Positions 19,155 to 27,001 of a stretch of DNA of 64,000 nucleotides are shown here, in pieces; the first letter of the stretch is position 1; each line of letters starts with the position of its first letter. Both the position numbers and the translations under genes were made by a program. The notes under the pieces were generated by a model. That model was not told where the DNA came from, searched no databases, and saw nothing but the letters and a program-made list of their open reading frames with translations. Source of the DNA: Pseudomonadota bacterium (GTDB lineage Bacteria; Pseudomonadota; Gammaproteobacteria; Legionellales; Legionellaceae); NCBI GenBank assembly GCA_020051095.1, contig JAGVJN010000044.1, positions 40,600 to 104,599 on the forward strand, given 5' to 3'.

Positions 19155-20368
19155 GATTGAATATCCTCCAAACTTCCACGTGCTAAATCATCTAAAAGGA
19201 GTGTGGACAATGTTATTCTCTCGATAAAGCTATCGAGTAAAATATATTCATTCGGACTATGAATAGCGCCTCCTCGCACACCGAGGGTATCGATAACTGG
19301 TACGCCATGGCTAGCAATATTGTTACCATCACAACACCCACCACTATCCATCCAATCGATGGAAACACCGATTTGCTTTCCAATTGCCACAATGCGGTTA
19401 AATAAGTTTTCAGTGGCGTGATTAACACGTTTAACAGGTCGTGCAAATTGGCCATGAACCGTTACTTGATAGTCTTCTTTAGCATGTTTTTGAATAATGT
19501 CATCAATTTTTTGACGAACCCAAGCTTCATCGTCTTGTTGGGCAATGCGAATGTCAAGTTTCGCGACAGCCTTATCAGGCACTTGATTTAGCGCATCACC
19601 ACCTAATATTTTGCCAATGTTTATGGTAACGCCGTTTGCAGGAAAGTTAAGTTGGTGAATATCGGCTAATATTTCAGCAAGATGAACGATGGCATTTCTA
19701 CCATTATAAAAATCACGACCAGCATGGGCTGTTCTACCTTTTGCTACTATCGTTAATTTACCACTGCCTTTTCGATTTTTAGCTAAACTACCGCGATCAT
19801 TCATAGCCGGTTCATAAATCAAACTTGCTTGATAATGCCTGGCAATTTCATCCATAAAACGACTAGAAGCAATTGAACCTATTTCCTCGTCGGCGTTGAT
19901 CATGACATCCCAACCGATAGAGTCGGCGCTCTCAAATTTTTCAAATTGGGATAGCGCGTGTAAAATTACCAGCAATCCGCCTTTCATATCTGCAACGCCA
20001 GGGCCATTCCATCGATTATCATCTATGGTTTTTACTTCCTGAAAAGTTGAGTCTTTTGAAAATACGGTGTCCATGTGCCCCGTTAATAGGATACGGCGAG
20101 GGCAATCCGGTCTTTTTCGAATATAGAGTGTGTCTCCACAGGATATCTTTAAGAGGTTACCATGCATATCCATCTGTTCGACGGGCTCGGATTTGATGAT
20201 TTGAATCTCATCTGCAATCGGTTGAAAAAGGGTGGTTAACTCTTTGGACATTTGCTTTAGTCCATCCAGATTTTCACTCCCTGAATTAATATGACACATT
20301 TTAATTAATTGATCGGTGATGATTGAAACATGTTGTTCAACCTCATGCTTTAAATCCTTAATTATCAT
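19151..20368 (-). CDS. M20-family metallohydrolase, carboxypeptidase G2-like, first gene of the ast operon
   Basis: This 405-residue enzyme has all metal-site motifs of M20 peptidases: GHMDT (His98, Asp100), GPGVADMKGG (Asp127), NADEEIG with the catalytic pair Glu161-Glu162, YEPA (Glu186) and IHSPNEY near the C-terminus. The layout matches glutamate carboxypeptidases (CPG2 type), which release glutamate from N-acyl-glutamates. It has no signal peptide. As the first gene of a cluster that makes N-succinylglutamate but has no astE here, it is a good candidate for the final desuccinylation. Substrate specificity is inference; the family is certain. Confidence 0.88.
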   Translation of the reverse strand: MIIKDLKHEVEQHVSIITDQLIKMCHINSGSENLDGLKQMSKELTTLFQPIADEIQIIKSEPVEQMDMHGNLLKISCGDTLYIRKRPDCPRRILLTGHMDTVFSKDSTFQEVKTIDDNRWNGPGVADMKGGLLVILHALSQFEKFESADSIGWDVMINADEEIGSIASSRFMDEIARHYQASLIYEPAMNDRGSLAKNRKGSGKLTIVAKGRTAHAGRDFYNGRNAIVHLAEILADIHQLNFPANGVTINIGKILGGDALNQVPDKAVAKLDIRIAQQDDEAWVRQKIDDIIQKHAKEDYQVTVHGQFARPVKRVNHATENLFNRIVAIGKQIGVSIDWMDSGGCCDGNNIASHGVPVIDTLGVRGGAIHSPNEYILLDSFIERITLSTLLLDDLARGSLEDIQS

Positions 20369-20539
20369 AATGCATCATCCGAATTGAGAGTTTAGTAACA
20401 CTAGCTGAATTAATAAAGGGTTTCAAGCGAAATCATAAAATACCGGTTGAATGAATTGAAATTATGGGTTTATCATAGCTATCTAAAGATGCGTTTGCTA
20501 TGATTAACCAATTTCTTTCTGTTCGTAACTTAAATTGCT

Positions 20540-21247
20540 ATGATGACTCCTGTTAGTACAGTTAATCAAAATGAAAAGTCAAAATTTGATGCCCATCAAT
20601 CTCATTGGTGGGATAAAAATGGACCACTAAAAACACTTCATGATATCAATCCAACTCGATTAAACTTTGTCCAAGAACATAGTGATCTTGCGGATTGCAA
20701 TGTCCTAGATGTTGGCTGTGGTGGTGGGGTTTTATGTGAAGCAATGGCTGAACATGCGAAATCAGTAACCGGCATTGATATCGTAAGCTCTGCTATAGAA
20801 ACAGCAATTGATCATGCCAACCAAGCTAAATTGACTATTCGCTACCTGAATACGCCCATTGAAGATTTGTCAGAGTCACAATTTGATGTTATCACTTGTA
20901 TGGAAATGCTTGAACATGTTGATTCACCTGACATTGTTATAAAGCACTGCTATCGACTTCTAAAAAATCAGGGCTGGTTGCTTTTATCAACCATCAATCG
21001 AACTGCTATTGCTTATGCACAGGTCATTTTAGCTGCGGAGTATCTTTTAAATGTTCTACCACGGCAAACTCATGATTTTAATAAATTCATCAAGCCATCC
21101 GAACTTTCAAGAATTTGCCGAGAGCATGGTTTTGAGGTGATTGACATCAAAGGGTTGAAATATAACCCATTTACACGTCAATCTTGGTTAAATAACCAAC
21201 CAAATGTCAATTATTTATTGGCATGCCGAAAATGTGTCCAAGACTAA
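20540..21247 (+). CDS. ubiG: ubiquinone biosynthesis O-methyltransferase
   Basis: UbiG performs both O-methylations in ubiquinone synthesis. The 235-residue protein has the family opening around FDAHQSHWWDKNGPLKTLHD, SAM-binding VLDVGCGGGVL (about residues 54-64) and the CMEMLEHVDSPD segment. NRTAIAYAQVILAAEYLLN near the middle corresponds to the membrane-contacting region of UbiG. Two adjacent ATGs open the frame and no clear Shine-Dalgarno sequence is present. It is divergent from the ast operon. Confidence 0.96.
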   Translation: MMTPVSTVNQNEKSKFDAHQSHWWDKNGPLKTLHDINPTRLNFVQEHSDLADCNVLDVGCGGGVLCEAMAEHAKSVTGIDIVSSAIETAIDHANQAKLTIRYLNTPIEDLSESQFDVITCMEMLEHVDSPDIVIKHCYRLLKNQGWLLLSTINRTAIAYAQVILAAEYLLNVLPRQTHDFNKFIKPSELSRICREHGFEVIDIKGLKYNPFTRQSWLNNQPNVNYLLACRKCVQD

Positions 21248-21256
21248 ACGTAGGTA

Positions 21257-21625
21257 TCAAACACTCGTTTTATCATCGTTGGATTCTTTATTCTTCCCAA
21301 AGCGTTCTTGGTAACGTTGATAAGCATATTTAGCTTGTTCAACAGTCACTTCATCTAATTCGTTGCCGAATAGATCAACTCTTGCAACACCAGGCTGTTG
21401 GCATTTCAAATAAGCAGGCGAACTGCTATAAAAATTCAATGACTCTTTGAGAATTTTTTTACTAAAAGGGGCGGTATCTAATCGCTCATAAAAGTCTAAT
21501 ATTTCTTCGAAAATACCTATTTGAAGCGGTTTAACTTCCGATGATTTTTTAAAAAATGCATTCGGGAAATGTTCAATCAGCCAGTCAATCACTGCAATTT
21601 TTTCTTTTTTTGTTAAATCAGTCAT
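21257..21625 (-). CDS. FinO/ProQ-domain RNA-binding protein (RocC-like)
   Basis: The 122-residue protein starting MTDLTKKEKIAVIDWL is a compact FinO/ProQ domain. It has a helix ending in HFPNAFF, then PLQIGIFEEIL and a region near PAYLKCQQPGVARVDLFGNE. Such proteins bind structured RNAs, often the terminator hairpin of small RNAs, and stabilise them; RocC of Legionella pneumophila, which represses competence with the sRNA RocR, is of this type. The open frame runs 46 codons further upstream, but that part does not look like this family, so I start at the internal ATG at 21625. A candidate sRNA gene lies on the opposite strand just upstream. Orthology to RocC is not proven. Confidence 0.82.
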   Translation of the reverse strand: MTDLTKKEKIAVIDWLIEHFPNAFFKKSSEVKPLQIGIFEEILDFYERLDTAPFSKKILKESLNFYSSSPAYLKCQQPGVARVDLFGNELDEVTVEQAKYAYQRYQERFGKNKESNDDKTSV

Positions 21626-21756
21626 AATCAAGTAAATTGAGTATTGGTGAAACGAAAATAGCATACTCATCATCAAATTGGCAATAGAACGAAAGGGAAT
21701 ATCACGACACATAAGGGGTAATAATAGCGTTATATACAACCACATTGGATTACATG

Positions 21757-21785
21757 TTGACATTTTATGGGCTGGCTACTAAGGT
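21757..21785 (+). promoter_or_regulatory. possible sigma-70 promoter for the candidate sRNA
   Basis: A perfect TTGACA at 21757-21762 is followed after 17 bases by TAAGGT at 21780-21785, a weak -10 with 3 of 6 consensus bases. It points toward the terminator at 21885-21913 and away from the FinO/ProQ gene. Initiation would be near 21792. Confidence 0.45.
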
Positions 21786-21791
21786 TTAATA

Positions 21792-21913
21792 TGAGAGTTA
21801 GAGGAACTGCTCTCCTTTAATGGAATAATCCTCGGAGTCCTACTTTTGGCCACGGAGTGTCATAGGAAATACCTGATGGAAGATAAGCCAGGCTTTAGCC
21901 TGGCTTTTTTTTT
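21792..21913 (+). ncRNA. candidate small RNA ending in a strong intrinsic terminator
   Basis: A GC-rich hairpin followed by nine T on the + strand must end a rightward transcript. The nearest rightward gene, ubiG, stops more than 600 bp upstream with an oppositely oriented gene in between. A TTGACA-containing promoter at 21757 would give a transcript of about 120 nt with an internal hairpin near 21795-21814 (AGAG and CTCT arms) and no sensible ORF. I do not recognise it as 6S, SRP or another housekeeping RNA. Location next to a FinO/ProQ RNA chaperone gene is suggestive. The exact 5' end is a guess. Confidence 0.5.
21885..21913 (+). terminator. intrinsic terminator
   Basis: A nine-base-pair stem AAGCCAGGC / GCCTGGCTT with a TTTA loop is followed directly by a run of nine T at 21905-21913. 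On the opposite strand the hairpin is not followed by T, so it works rightward only and does not serve the leftward operon that ends at 21918. Confidence 0.85.
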
Positions 21914-21917
21914 AGAC

Positions 21918-22661
21918 TCAATCACTTATCGATAAATCATTATGAATAAAATGTTGCAGATGTTCTCGATACTCACTTGACTTTAAATAATCCGACAACG
22001 CTTGATTAATTTGTTGTACCAAGTTCGGTTGATTAGGTCGTACTGCAATAGCAATTCCTAAGCCATATTCGAAAGGTTGGCCTAGCGTTTTAAATTTTTG
22101 TCCGCCATTAACCAACCAATAATCGACAGTAGGCTCATCGACAAGGACAATTTGAATTTGTTGATTATTTAAAGCCTCAATGAGGCTACGCTCATCAGCA
22201 AAGCTTACAATCGAATTCGTAACGCCCAAAGACGATAGGACTTGTGTAAATAAAGATCCTTCGAGGTAACCAATCTTATTGTTTTGCAATGTATCTAATG
22301 AATAGGGTTGGTTAAAATCTCGACTGACCATAAATTGGCAATACCCGGGCAAATAGGGATCAGAAAAAATTACTTTTTGAGCTCGTTCAGCATTGATCGT
22401 GAGTGAACTTACGCCAACATCTGTCTCACCTTTTGAGACACTATCAATAATGTCTTTAAACGGCATGGGTTTGAATTGGCATGGGCGATTAATTTTATTG
22501 CAAATATAAGAAATCATCGATATATCAAATCCATAAAAATGATTATTGGCAGTTTGATAAACGAAAGGGGGCATATCCACTGCGACAGCGACATTAAGTT
22601 GTTGTGTAAATCCACATTGGCATATGATAAACAGCAAACATAAAATTCCCTTTTTTATCAT
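21918..22661 (-). CDS. periplasmic amino-acid-type solute-binding protein (family 3)
   Basis: The 247-residue protein has a signal peptide (residues 1-19, ending near CGFTQ) and the family-3 extracellular solute-binding fold: VAVDMPPFVYQ, YGFDISMISYIC, GETDVGVSSLTI and VIFSDPYLP. Such proteins capture polar amino acids for ABC importers or present ligand to sensor proteins. No permease or ATPase gene is adjacent. The gene begins two bases after the stop of the sensor kinase gene, so it may feed into signalling and not transport; this is inference from position. Confidence 0.87.
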   Translation of the reverse strand: MIKKGILCLLFIICQCGFTQQLNVAVAVDMPPFVYQTANNHFYGFDISMISYICNKINRPCQFKPMPFKDIIDSVSKGETDVGVSSLTINAERAQKVIFSDPYLPGYCQFMVSRDFNQPYSLDTLQNNKIGYLEGSLFTQVLSSLGVTNSIVSFADERSLIEALNNQQIQIVLVDEPTVDYWLVNGGQKFKTLGQPFEYGLGIAIAVRPNQPNLVQQINQALSDYLKSSEYREHLQHFIHNDLSISD

Positions 22662-22663
22662 GA

Positions 22664-24115
22664 TTATTCCTTAACTTTCGGTGGCGTGGCGATAAAATCT
22701 TTGAAATAATTAATTGGAAGATAAGCACTGACAATTAAACCAGAATGACCTTCTGGTTTAGTGAGTTTTACTTCTCCACCATGCAGTTGAACTATTTGAC
22801 GAACGATGGCTAGGCCCAATCCACTGCCTGTTTTTTTGTTACCAAGCACACGATAAAACCGTTCAAAAACCCGTTCTTTTAATTCATCCGGTATCCCCGG
22901 TCCGTTATCTTCAACACGGATAATAATATTATCATCCTCTTCATCTTTTAACACAGAAACAATCACATTTCCTTTTTCGTGTGAATAGCGAATGGCATTG
23001 TCAACTAGATTACGGATTAGAATGCCAATAGCGGTTGATAGAGCGTAGATATTAGGAATTTTTTTATCAGCATTAACTTCAATCTCAACACCTTGTTCAA
23101 CGGCGTGTGGCACTAATAAAGCAACTGTTTCACGAACAATATTCGCCAAATTAACATATTCTAAATCTTGAGGTTTGACTGCTTCAGGAACCAAACGACT
23201 CATGGTTAGCAATTGTTGGACAATATGGGTGCTTCTGTCTACGCTGATAATTAATTTCTTTAAGGCGTTATTTTTTTCTTTAATATCATTGGATTTTAAA
23301 GCGACTTGCGCTTGTGCTTTTAATGCAGCTAAGGGTGTTTTTAATTCATGTGCTGCATCAGCGGCAAATCGCTTTTCCCTTTCAAATCCTTCCTTTAGAC
23401 GAAAGAATAATTTATTCAGTTCGTCAATGACGGGTTTGATTTCTTCTGGTACCTCTTTTAAATCGACTGGCTCAAGGTGTGATGGCGCGCGATCCGCGAC
23501 TTCTTCAGCAACCCTATCAAGGCTGTCTAGCCCTCGGCCAATGATTATCCATATTAATAATCCTGATAAGGGGAAGGTAAGTAGCATGATATATAAATCA
23601 TCTTGAGCGATTCGATGCCCTAATTCATTGCGCGTGTCATAGCGTTCTGCAAGGACTGTGCGAATACCAGCCTTATCATTATAGGTAGTAAACACCCGCC
23701 ATTGCTGATCATCCATCGTTTTATCACTGAAACCGTCTTTATCGGAAACGAGAGGTAGTTTAGGTGCTGAGGAAGAATGTAATAATAAATTATCGCCATT
23801 CGTCCATACTTGGAAATAGAAACGGTTTATTAGATGCTGTGGCGGATCAGGATTGAAATAACGCGTTTTATAAAAATGCTCGACTTGATAGGGAATTTTT
23901 TCGAGAGAACGCTGAATTTCGCCTAGGGGACGATTACGAATATCATCACCAAGTAATGCTTGATAAGAAAGTGCTGATATTGCCATTAACGTATCCAAGT
24001 GCTCTTGAATATCTTTTTGATCTAAATAATAGTTTCCAATAGCTGTCAGTGTTGTAGTAATCGTAATTGCTAGTAAGAGGTTTATGAGCAAAAATTTGCG
24101 AATAGAAGACTTCAC
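22664..24115 (-). CDS. two-component sensor histidine kinase (PmrB/QseC-like)
   Basis: The 483-residue protein has an N-terminal membrane segment (about 7-27), a periplasmic sensor region, a second segment (about 170-192), a linker, the phosphoacceptor His256 in DAAHELKTPL, an N-box DNAIRYS, and G-boxes DNGPGIP and GSGLGLAIV. It starts with GTG immediately after the response regulator stop codon. The layout matches the PmrB/QseC/TctE group of envelope-sensing kinases. The signal is unknown; the adjacent binding protein may be part of the sensing system. Confidence 0.93.
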   Translation of the reverse strand: MKSSIRKFLLINLLLAITITTTLTAIGNYYLDQKDIQEHLDTLMAISALSYQALLGDDIRNRPLGEIQRSLEKIPYQVEHFYKTRYFNPDPPQHLINRFYFQVWTNGDNLLLHSSSAPKLPLVSDKDGFSDKTMDDQQWRVFTTYNDKAGIRTVLAERYDTRNELGHRIAQDDLYIMLLTFPLSGLLIWIIIGRGLDSLDRVAEEVADRAPSHLEPVDLKEVPEEIKPVIDELNKLFFRLKEGFEREKRFAADAAHELKTPLAALKAQAQVALKSNDIKEKNNALKKLIISVDRSTHIVQQLLTMSRLVPEAVKPQDLEYVNLANIVRETVALLVPHAVEQGVEIEVNADKKIPNIYALSTAIGILIRNLVDNAIRYSHEKGNVIVSVLKDEEDDNIIIRVEDNGPGIPDELKERVFERFYRVLGNKKTGSGLGLAIVRQIVQLHGGEVKLTKPEGHSGLIVSAYLPINYFKDFIATPPKVKE

Positions 24116-24117
24116 AA

Positions 24118-24786
24118 TTAATCAGCCGCTTGTTTTTCAACCATATAGCCAACTCCTCGGATTGTTCGAATATAGTTGGCGTCTAGTTTTTTTCTTAAGT
24201 TGTGGATATGAACTTCTAAGGTGTTACTGTCAACGTCTTCGTCCCAACTATAAAGGCTTTGCATCAATTGCTCTCGTGATAATACGGTGCCTTCGTTTTC
24301 TAGTAATTTTTGTAATAGGGCGAATTCTCTACGGGGAAAGTTAACTGCCTCACCTTCCACATAAACAGCATGCGCAGCCGGATCGAGCACCACATTACGG
24401 TAATGCAACTGTGACTCGGCTCTGCCGGTTGAACGTCTTATTAGCGCTCGAACTCGAGCCGATAACTCATCTAAATCAAACGGCTTTGTGAGATAATCGT
24501 CAGCCCCACTATCTAACCCTTTTACTCTATCTTCGACAGAGTCCCGTGCAGTTAAAATAATCACGGGAGTTTTAATGTTTTCATTCCGTATCGTTTGAAG
24601 GAAAGCAAGTCCAGATAGTCTGGGTAATCCTAAATCGAGAATAATGGCCTCAAATGATTCTATTTTAACAGCATTTTTAGCGGTCTCACCATCTTTTAAC
24701 CAATCAACGATAAAACCAAACTGCGTTAATCCAGCTTTAACGGCATCGCCTAACTGTTCATCATCTTCGATTAATAATAAACGCAT
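24118..24786 (-). CDS. OmpR-family response regulator (PmrA/QseB-like)
   Basis: The 222-residue protein has a receiver domain (Asp51 phosphorylation site in ILDLGLP, conserved lysine in LTKPFD near residue 101). A C-terminal winged-helix DNA-binding domain follows with SYSWDEDVDSNTLEVHIHNL-type sequence and RTIRGVGYMV. AAGGAGA lies just before the ATG. It resembles PmrA of Legionella, which controls Dot/Icm effector genes, and QseB; sequence alone does not let me choose. It forms an operon with the kinase downstream and yciB upstream. Confidence 0.93.
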   Translation of the reverse strand: MRLLLIEDDEQLGDAVKAGLTQFGFIVDWLKDGETAKNAVKIESFEAIILDLGLPRLSGLAFLQTIRNENIKTPVIILTARDSVEDRVKGLDSGADDYLTKPFDLDELSARVRALIRRSTGRAESQLHYRNVVLDPAAHAVYVEGEAVNFPRREFALLQKLLENEGTVLSREQLMQSLYSWDEDVDSNTLEVHIHNLRKKLDANYIRTIRGVGYMVEKQAAD

Positions 24787-24795
24787 TATGTCTCC

Positions 24796-25365
24796 TTAGG
24801 GACGAGTTGAATCGCGGCTTGATGTTGGGCGAAATGATCGATCATCAAGATGACGCGTTAACCATAATGCTTGTATGAAAACAAATAGTAACGTTAAACC
24901 AAGTCCGCCAAATAATTTAAAGTTCACCCATGTATCAGTACTGTAATAAAATGCTATATAGAGGTTAAGTGTCCCCATCAGCAAGAAGAATACACCCCAT
25001 GCATAATTCAATCGCAGCCATATCCCATCTTTAAGTTTAATATTACTGCCCATCATTTTTTTTATTAAAGGTGTGGTATTAAATAATGATGAGAAGAAAA
25101 AGACGATAGAAGCTAACCAATAAATGCCGGTTGGCTTCCATTTGATGAACCAAGGATTTTGTAAATATAGCGTTGCTCCGCCAAGCAAGGCAATGATAGC
25201 AAGGCTAACCAATTGCATGGTATCAAAGCGATTATATTTAATTCGAAACAAAGCCACTTGTATAAATGACGCGATAACGGCGATACCCGTTGCGGCATAA
25301 ATTCCATATAGCTTGTAGGTTAAGAAAAATAAGATAATGGGAAAAAAATCAAATAAAAGTTTCAT
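24796..25365 (-). CDS. yciB: inner-membrane septation protein A homologue
   Basis: The 189-residue protein has about five membrane segments and matches the YciB/IspZ family: opening [20 protein letters not shown], middle [15 protein letters not shown] and later [10 protein letters not shown]. YciB proteins are linked to septation and envelope maintenance in the inner membrane; the molecular function is not settled. The response regulator gene starts nine bases after its stop, suggesting one transcript with the two-component system. Confidence 0.9.
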   Translation of the reverse strand: MKLLFDFFPIILFFLTYKLYGIYAATGIAVIASFIQVALFRIKYNRFDTMQLVSLAIIALLGGATLYLQNPWFIKWKPTGIYWLASIVFFFSSLFNTTPLIKKMMGSNIKLKDGIWLRLNYAWGVFFLLMGTLNLYIAFYYSTDTWVNFKLFGGLGLTLLFVFIQALWLTRHLDDRSFRPTSSRDSTRP

Positions 25366-25508
25366 GGGCTCTAAAAATTAATCGTTCTATATATAATACA
25401 ATAGGATAATTCGATTCAATTGTCACTACAAACGCTTTGATTAAACGTTAAATCAACTGAATTTTGCATAGATTACACATAAAACCTTAATATTTTATTA
25501 AATTGTTA

Positions 25509-27001
25509 TTAATTATTATCGGCAGTGACTCTGAGAATCTCTTCGAGCGTTGTTATCCCCACTAAGACTCTGTCAAATCCATTTTTGCGAATAGAGGCAA
25601 TGGCGGGACGTAACACAGATTCGTAGGCATGCTGGGATTCATTGCGGTGTATCAGTGTGCGAATTTCTTCATTGACGGGTATCAACTCATAGATTCCAAC
25701 CCTGCCTTGATAACCAAGGTGATTGCAATTTTCACAGCCAACCGCTTCATAAATATCCGCAATTTTCTTATTGTGCGCAAAACCCATTATCCTTTTTTCT
25801 TCCGAGGTTACACGATGTGGTTTTTTACACTGATCGCATAAACGACGAACTAAGCGTTGTGCGATTAGCCCAATGAGGCTTGAGGACAATAAAAACGACT
25901 CGACCCCCATGTCATGAAGCCTGCTGACCGCACCAATAGCTGTGTTAGTGTGGAGCGTCGATAATACCAAGTGACCTGTTAAACTCGCTTGTACGGCTAT
26001 TTCTGCTGTTTCTAAGTCACGAATTTCGCCGATCATAACAACATCGGGATCTTGACGTAAAATTGCTCGTAAACCTTTGGCAAAGCTCATTCCAGCCTTG
26101 GTGTTAACTTGTGTTTGTCCAATGCCGGGGAGGTCATATTCGATGGGATCTTCGATTGTGAGAATATTGCGTGAAATTTCATTTAACTCTGTCAGCATGG
26201 CGTACAAGGATGTTGTTTTACCAGAGCCTGTTGGCCCCGTCACAAGAATAATACCGTGGGGTTGAGCGATGAGTTTTCTAACGCCTTCCAATATATCATC
26301 AGGCATGCCTAAATGAACTAAATCAAGCTTGGCAGCTTGTTTGTCGAGAATCCGAAGGACAATGCGTTCGCCGTGGTTAGAAGGAAGTGTCGAAACACGG
26401 ACATCAATAGTGTGACTTCCAATTTTTAAAGAGATCCGACCATCTTGAGGTATGCGTTTTTCAGCGATATCGAGCTTTGCCATCACCTTCACTCTTGAAA
26501 TCACTAAAGGTGCTACCGAGCGTTTAATATCTAATACCTGTTGTAAAACACCATCAATGCGAAAGCGAACTATCACTTGATCTTCATAGGTCTCAATATG
26601 AATATCAGATGCCTTTTTTTAATCGCTTGGGTAAAGAGTGCATTGATTAGTCGGATGATTGGCGCATCGTCTTGGGTGTCCAATAGATCTTCACTAAGCG
26701 GTTGGTTTTGAGAGAATTGCTCAAGTGATTCGTCTTCAAAATTAATATTGAGATTAGCAATATCCGATCGATTCTCATAAAAAGCCGTCATATATCGGTT
26801 AAAAATTTCTTCTGATACTTCAACAGGATTAATTGTCTGACCTAATAAGCGATAGATTTCAGATAAAGCTCTTGCATCAGGCGTTTTATAAAAATAGAGA
26901 TCATAGTTTTGCGTTTCTTTATTAAATATTGAGACAACCTGATGCTTTTTAGCAAATGGATAGGGTAGGGTAATGGCATTAGAATCATTCATCATCGTCA
27001 T
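25509..27001 (-). pseudogene. gspE: type II secretion ATPase GspE (LspE), interrupted by a -1 frameshift at a run of seven A
   Basis: GspE is the cytoplasmic hexameric ATPase of type II secretion. The gene is read in two frames. The first 142 codons (27001 to 26573) run through [17 protein letters not shown], then turn to unrelated residues after an A7 run (T7 at 26614-26620 on the + strand). In the -1 frame the family sequence resumes at once as [19 protein letters not shown] and continues intact to 25509, with Walker [24 protein letters not shown] and CxxC pairs. One extra A would give a 497-residue protein of normal size. No other damage is seen, so this may be a sequencing error, a slippage site or a very recent mutation. 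The start overlaps the gspD stop by one base (TAATG). Confidence 0.85.

Noticed and set aside
23175..23606. A 143-codon frame opposite the sensor kinase gene.
   Set aside because: Antisense shadow of a conserved coding region; the kinase frame has full family motifs.
26614..26620. Classical X XXY YYZ tandem-slippage heptamer at the gspE frameshift.
   Set aside because: In the zero frame the heptamer is T AAA AAA or A AAA AGG, so the standard two-tRNA slip does not fit cleanly; single-tRNA or polymerase slippage or an error fits better.
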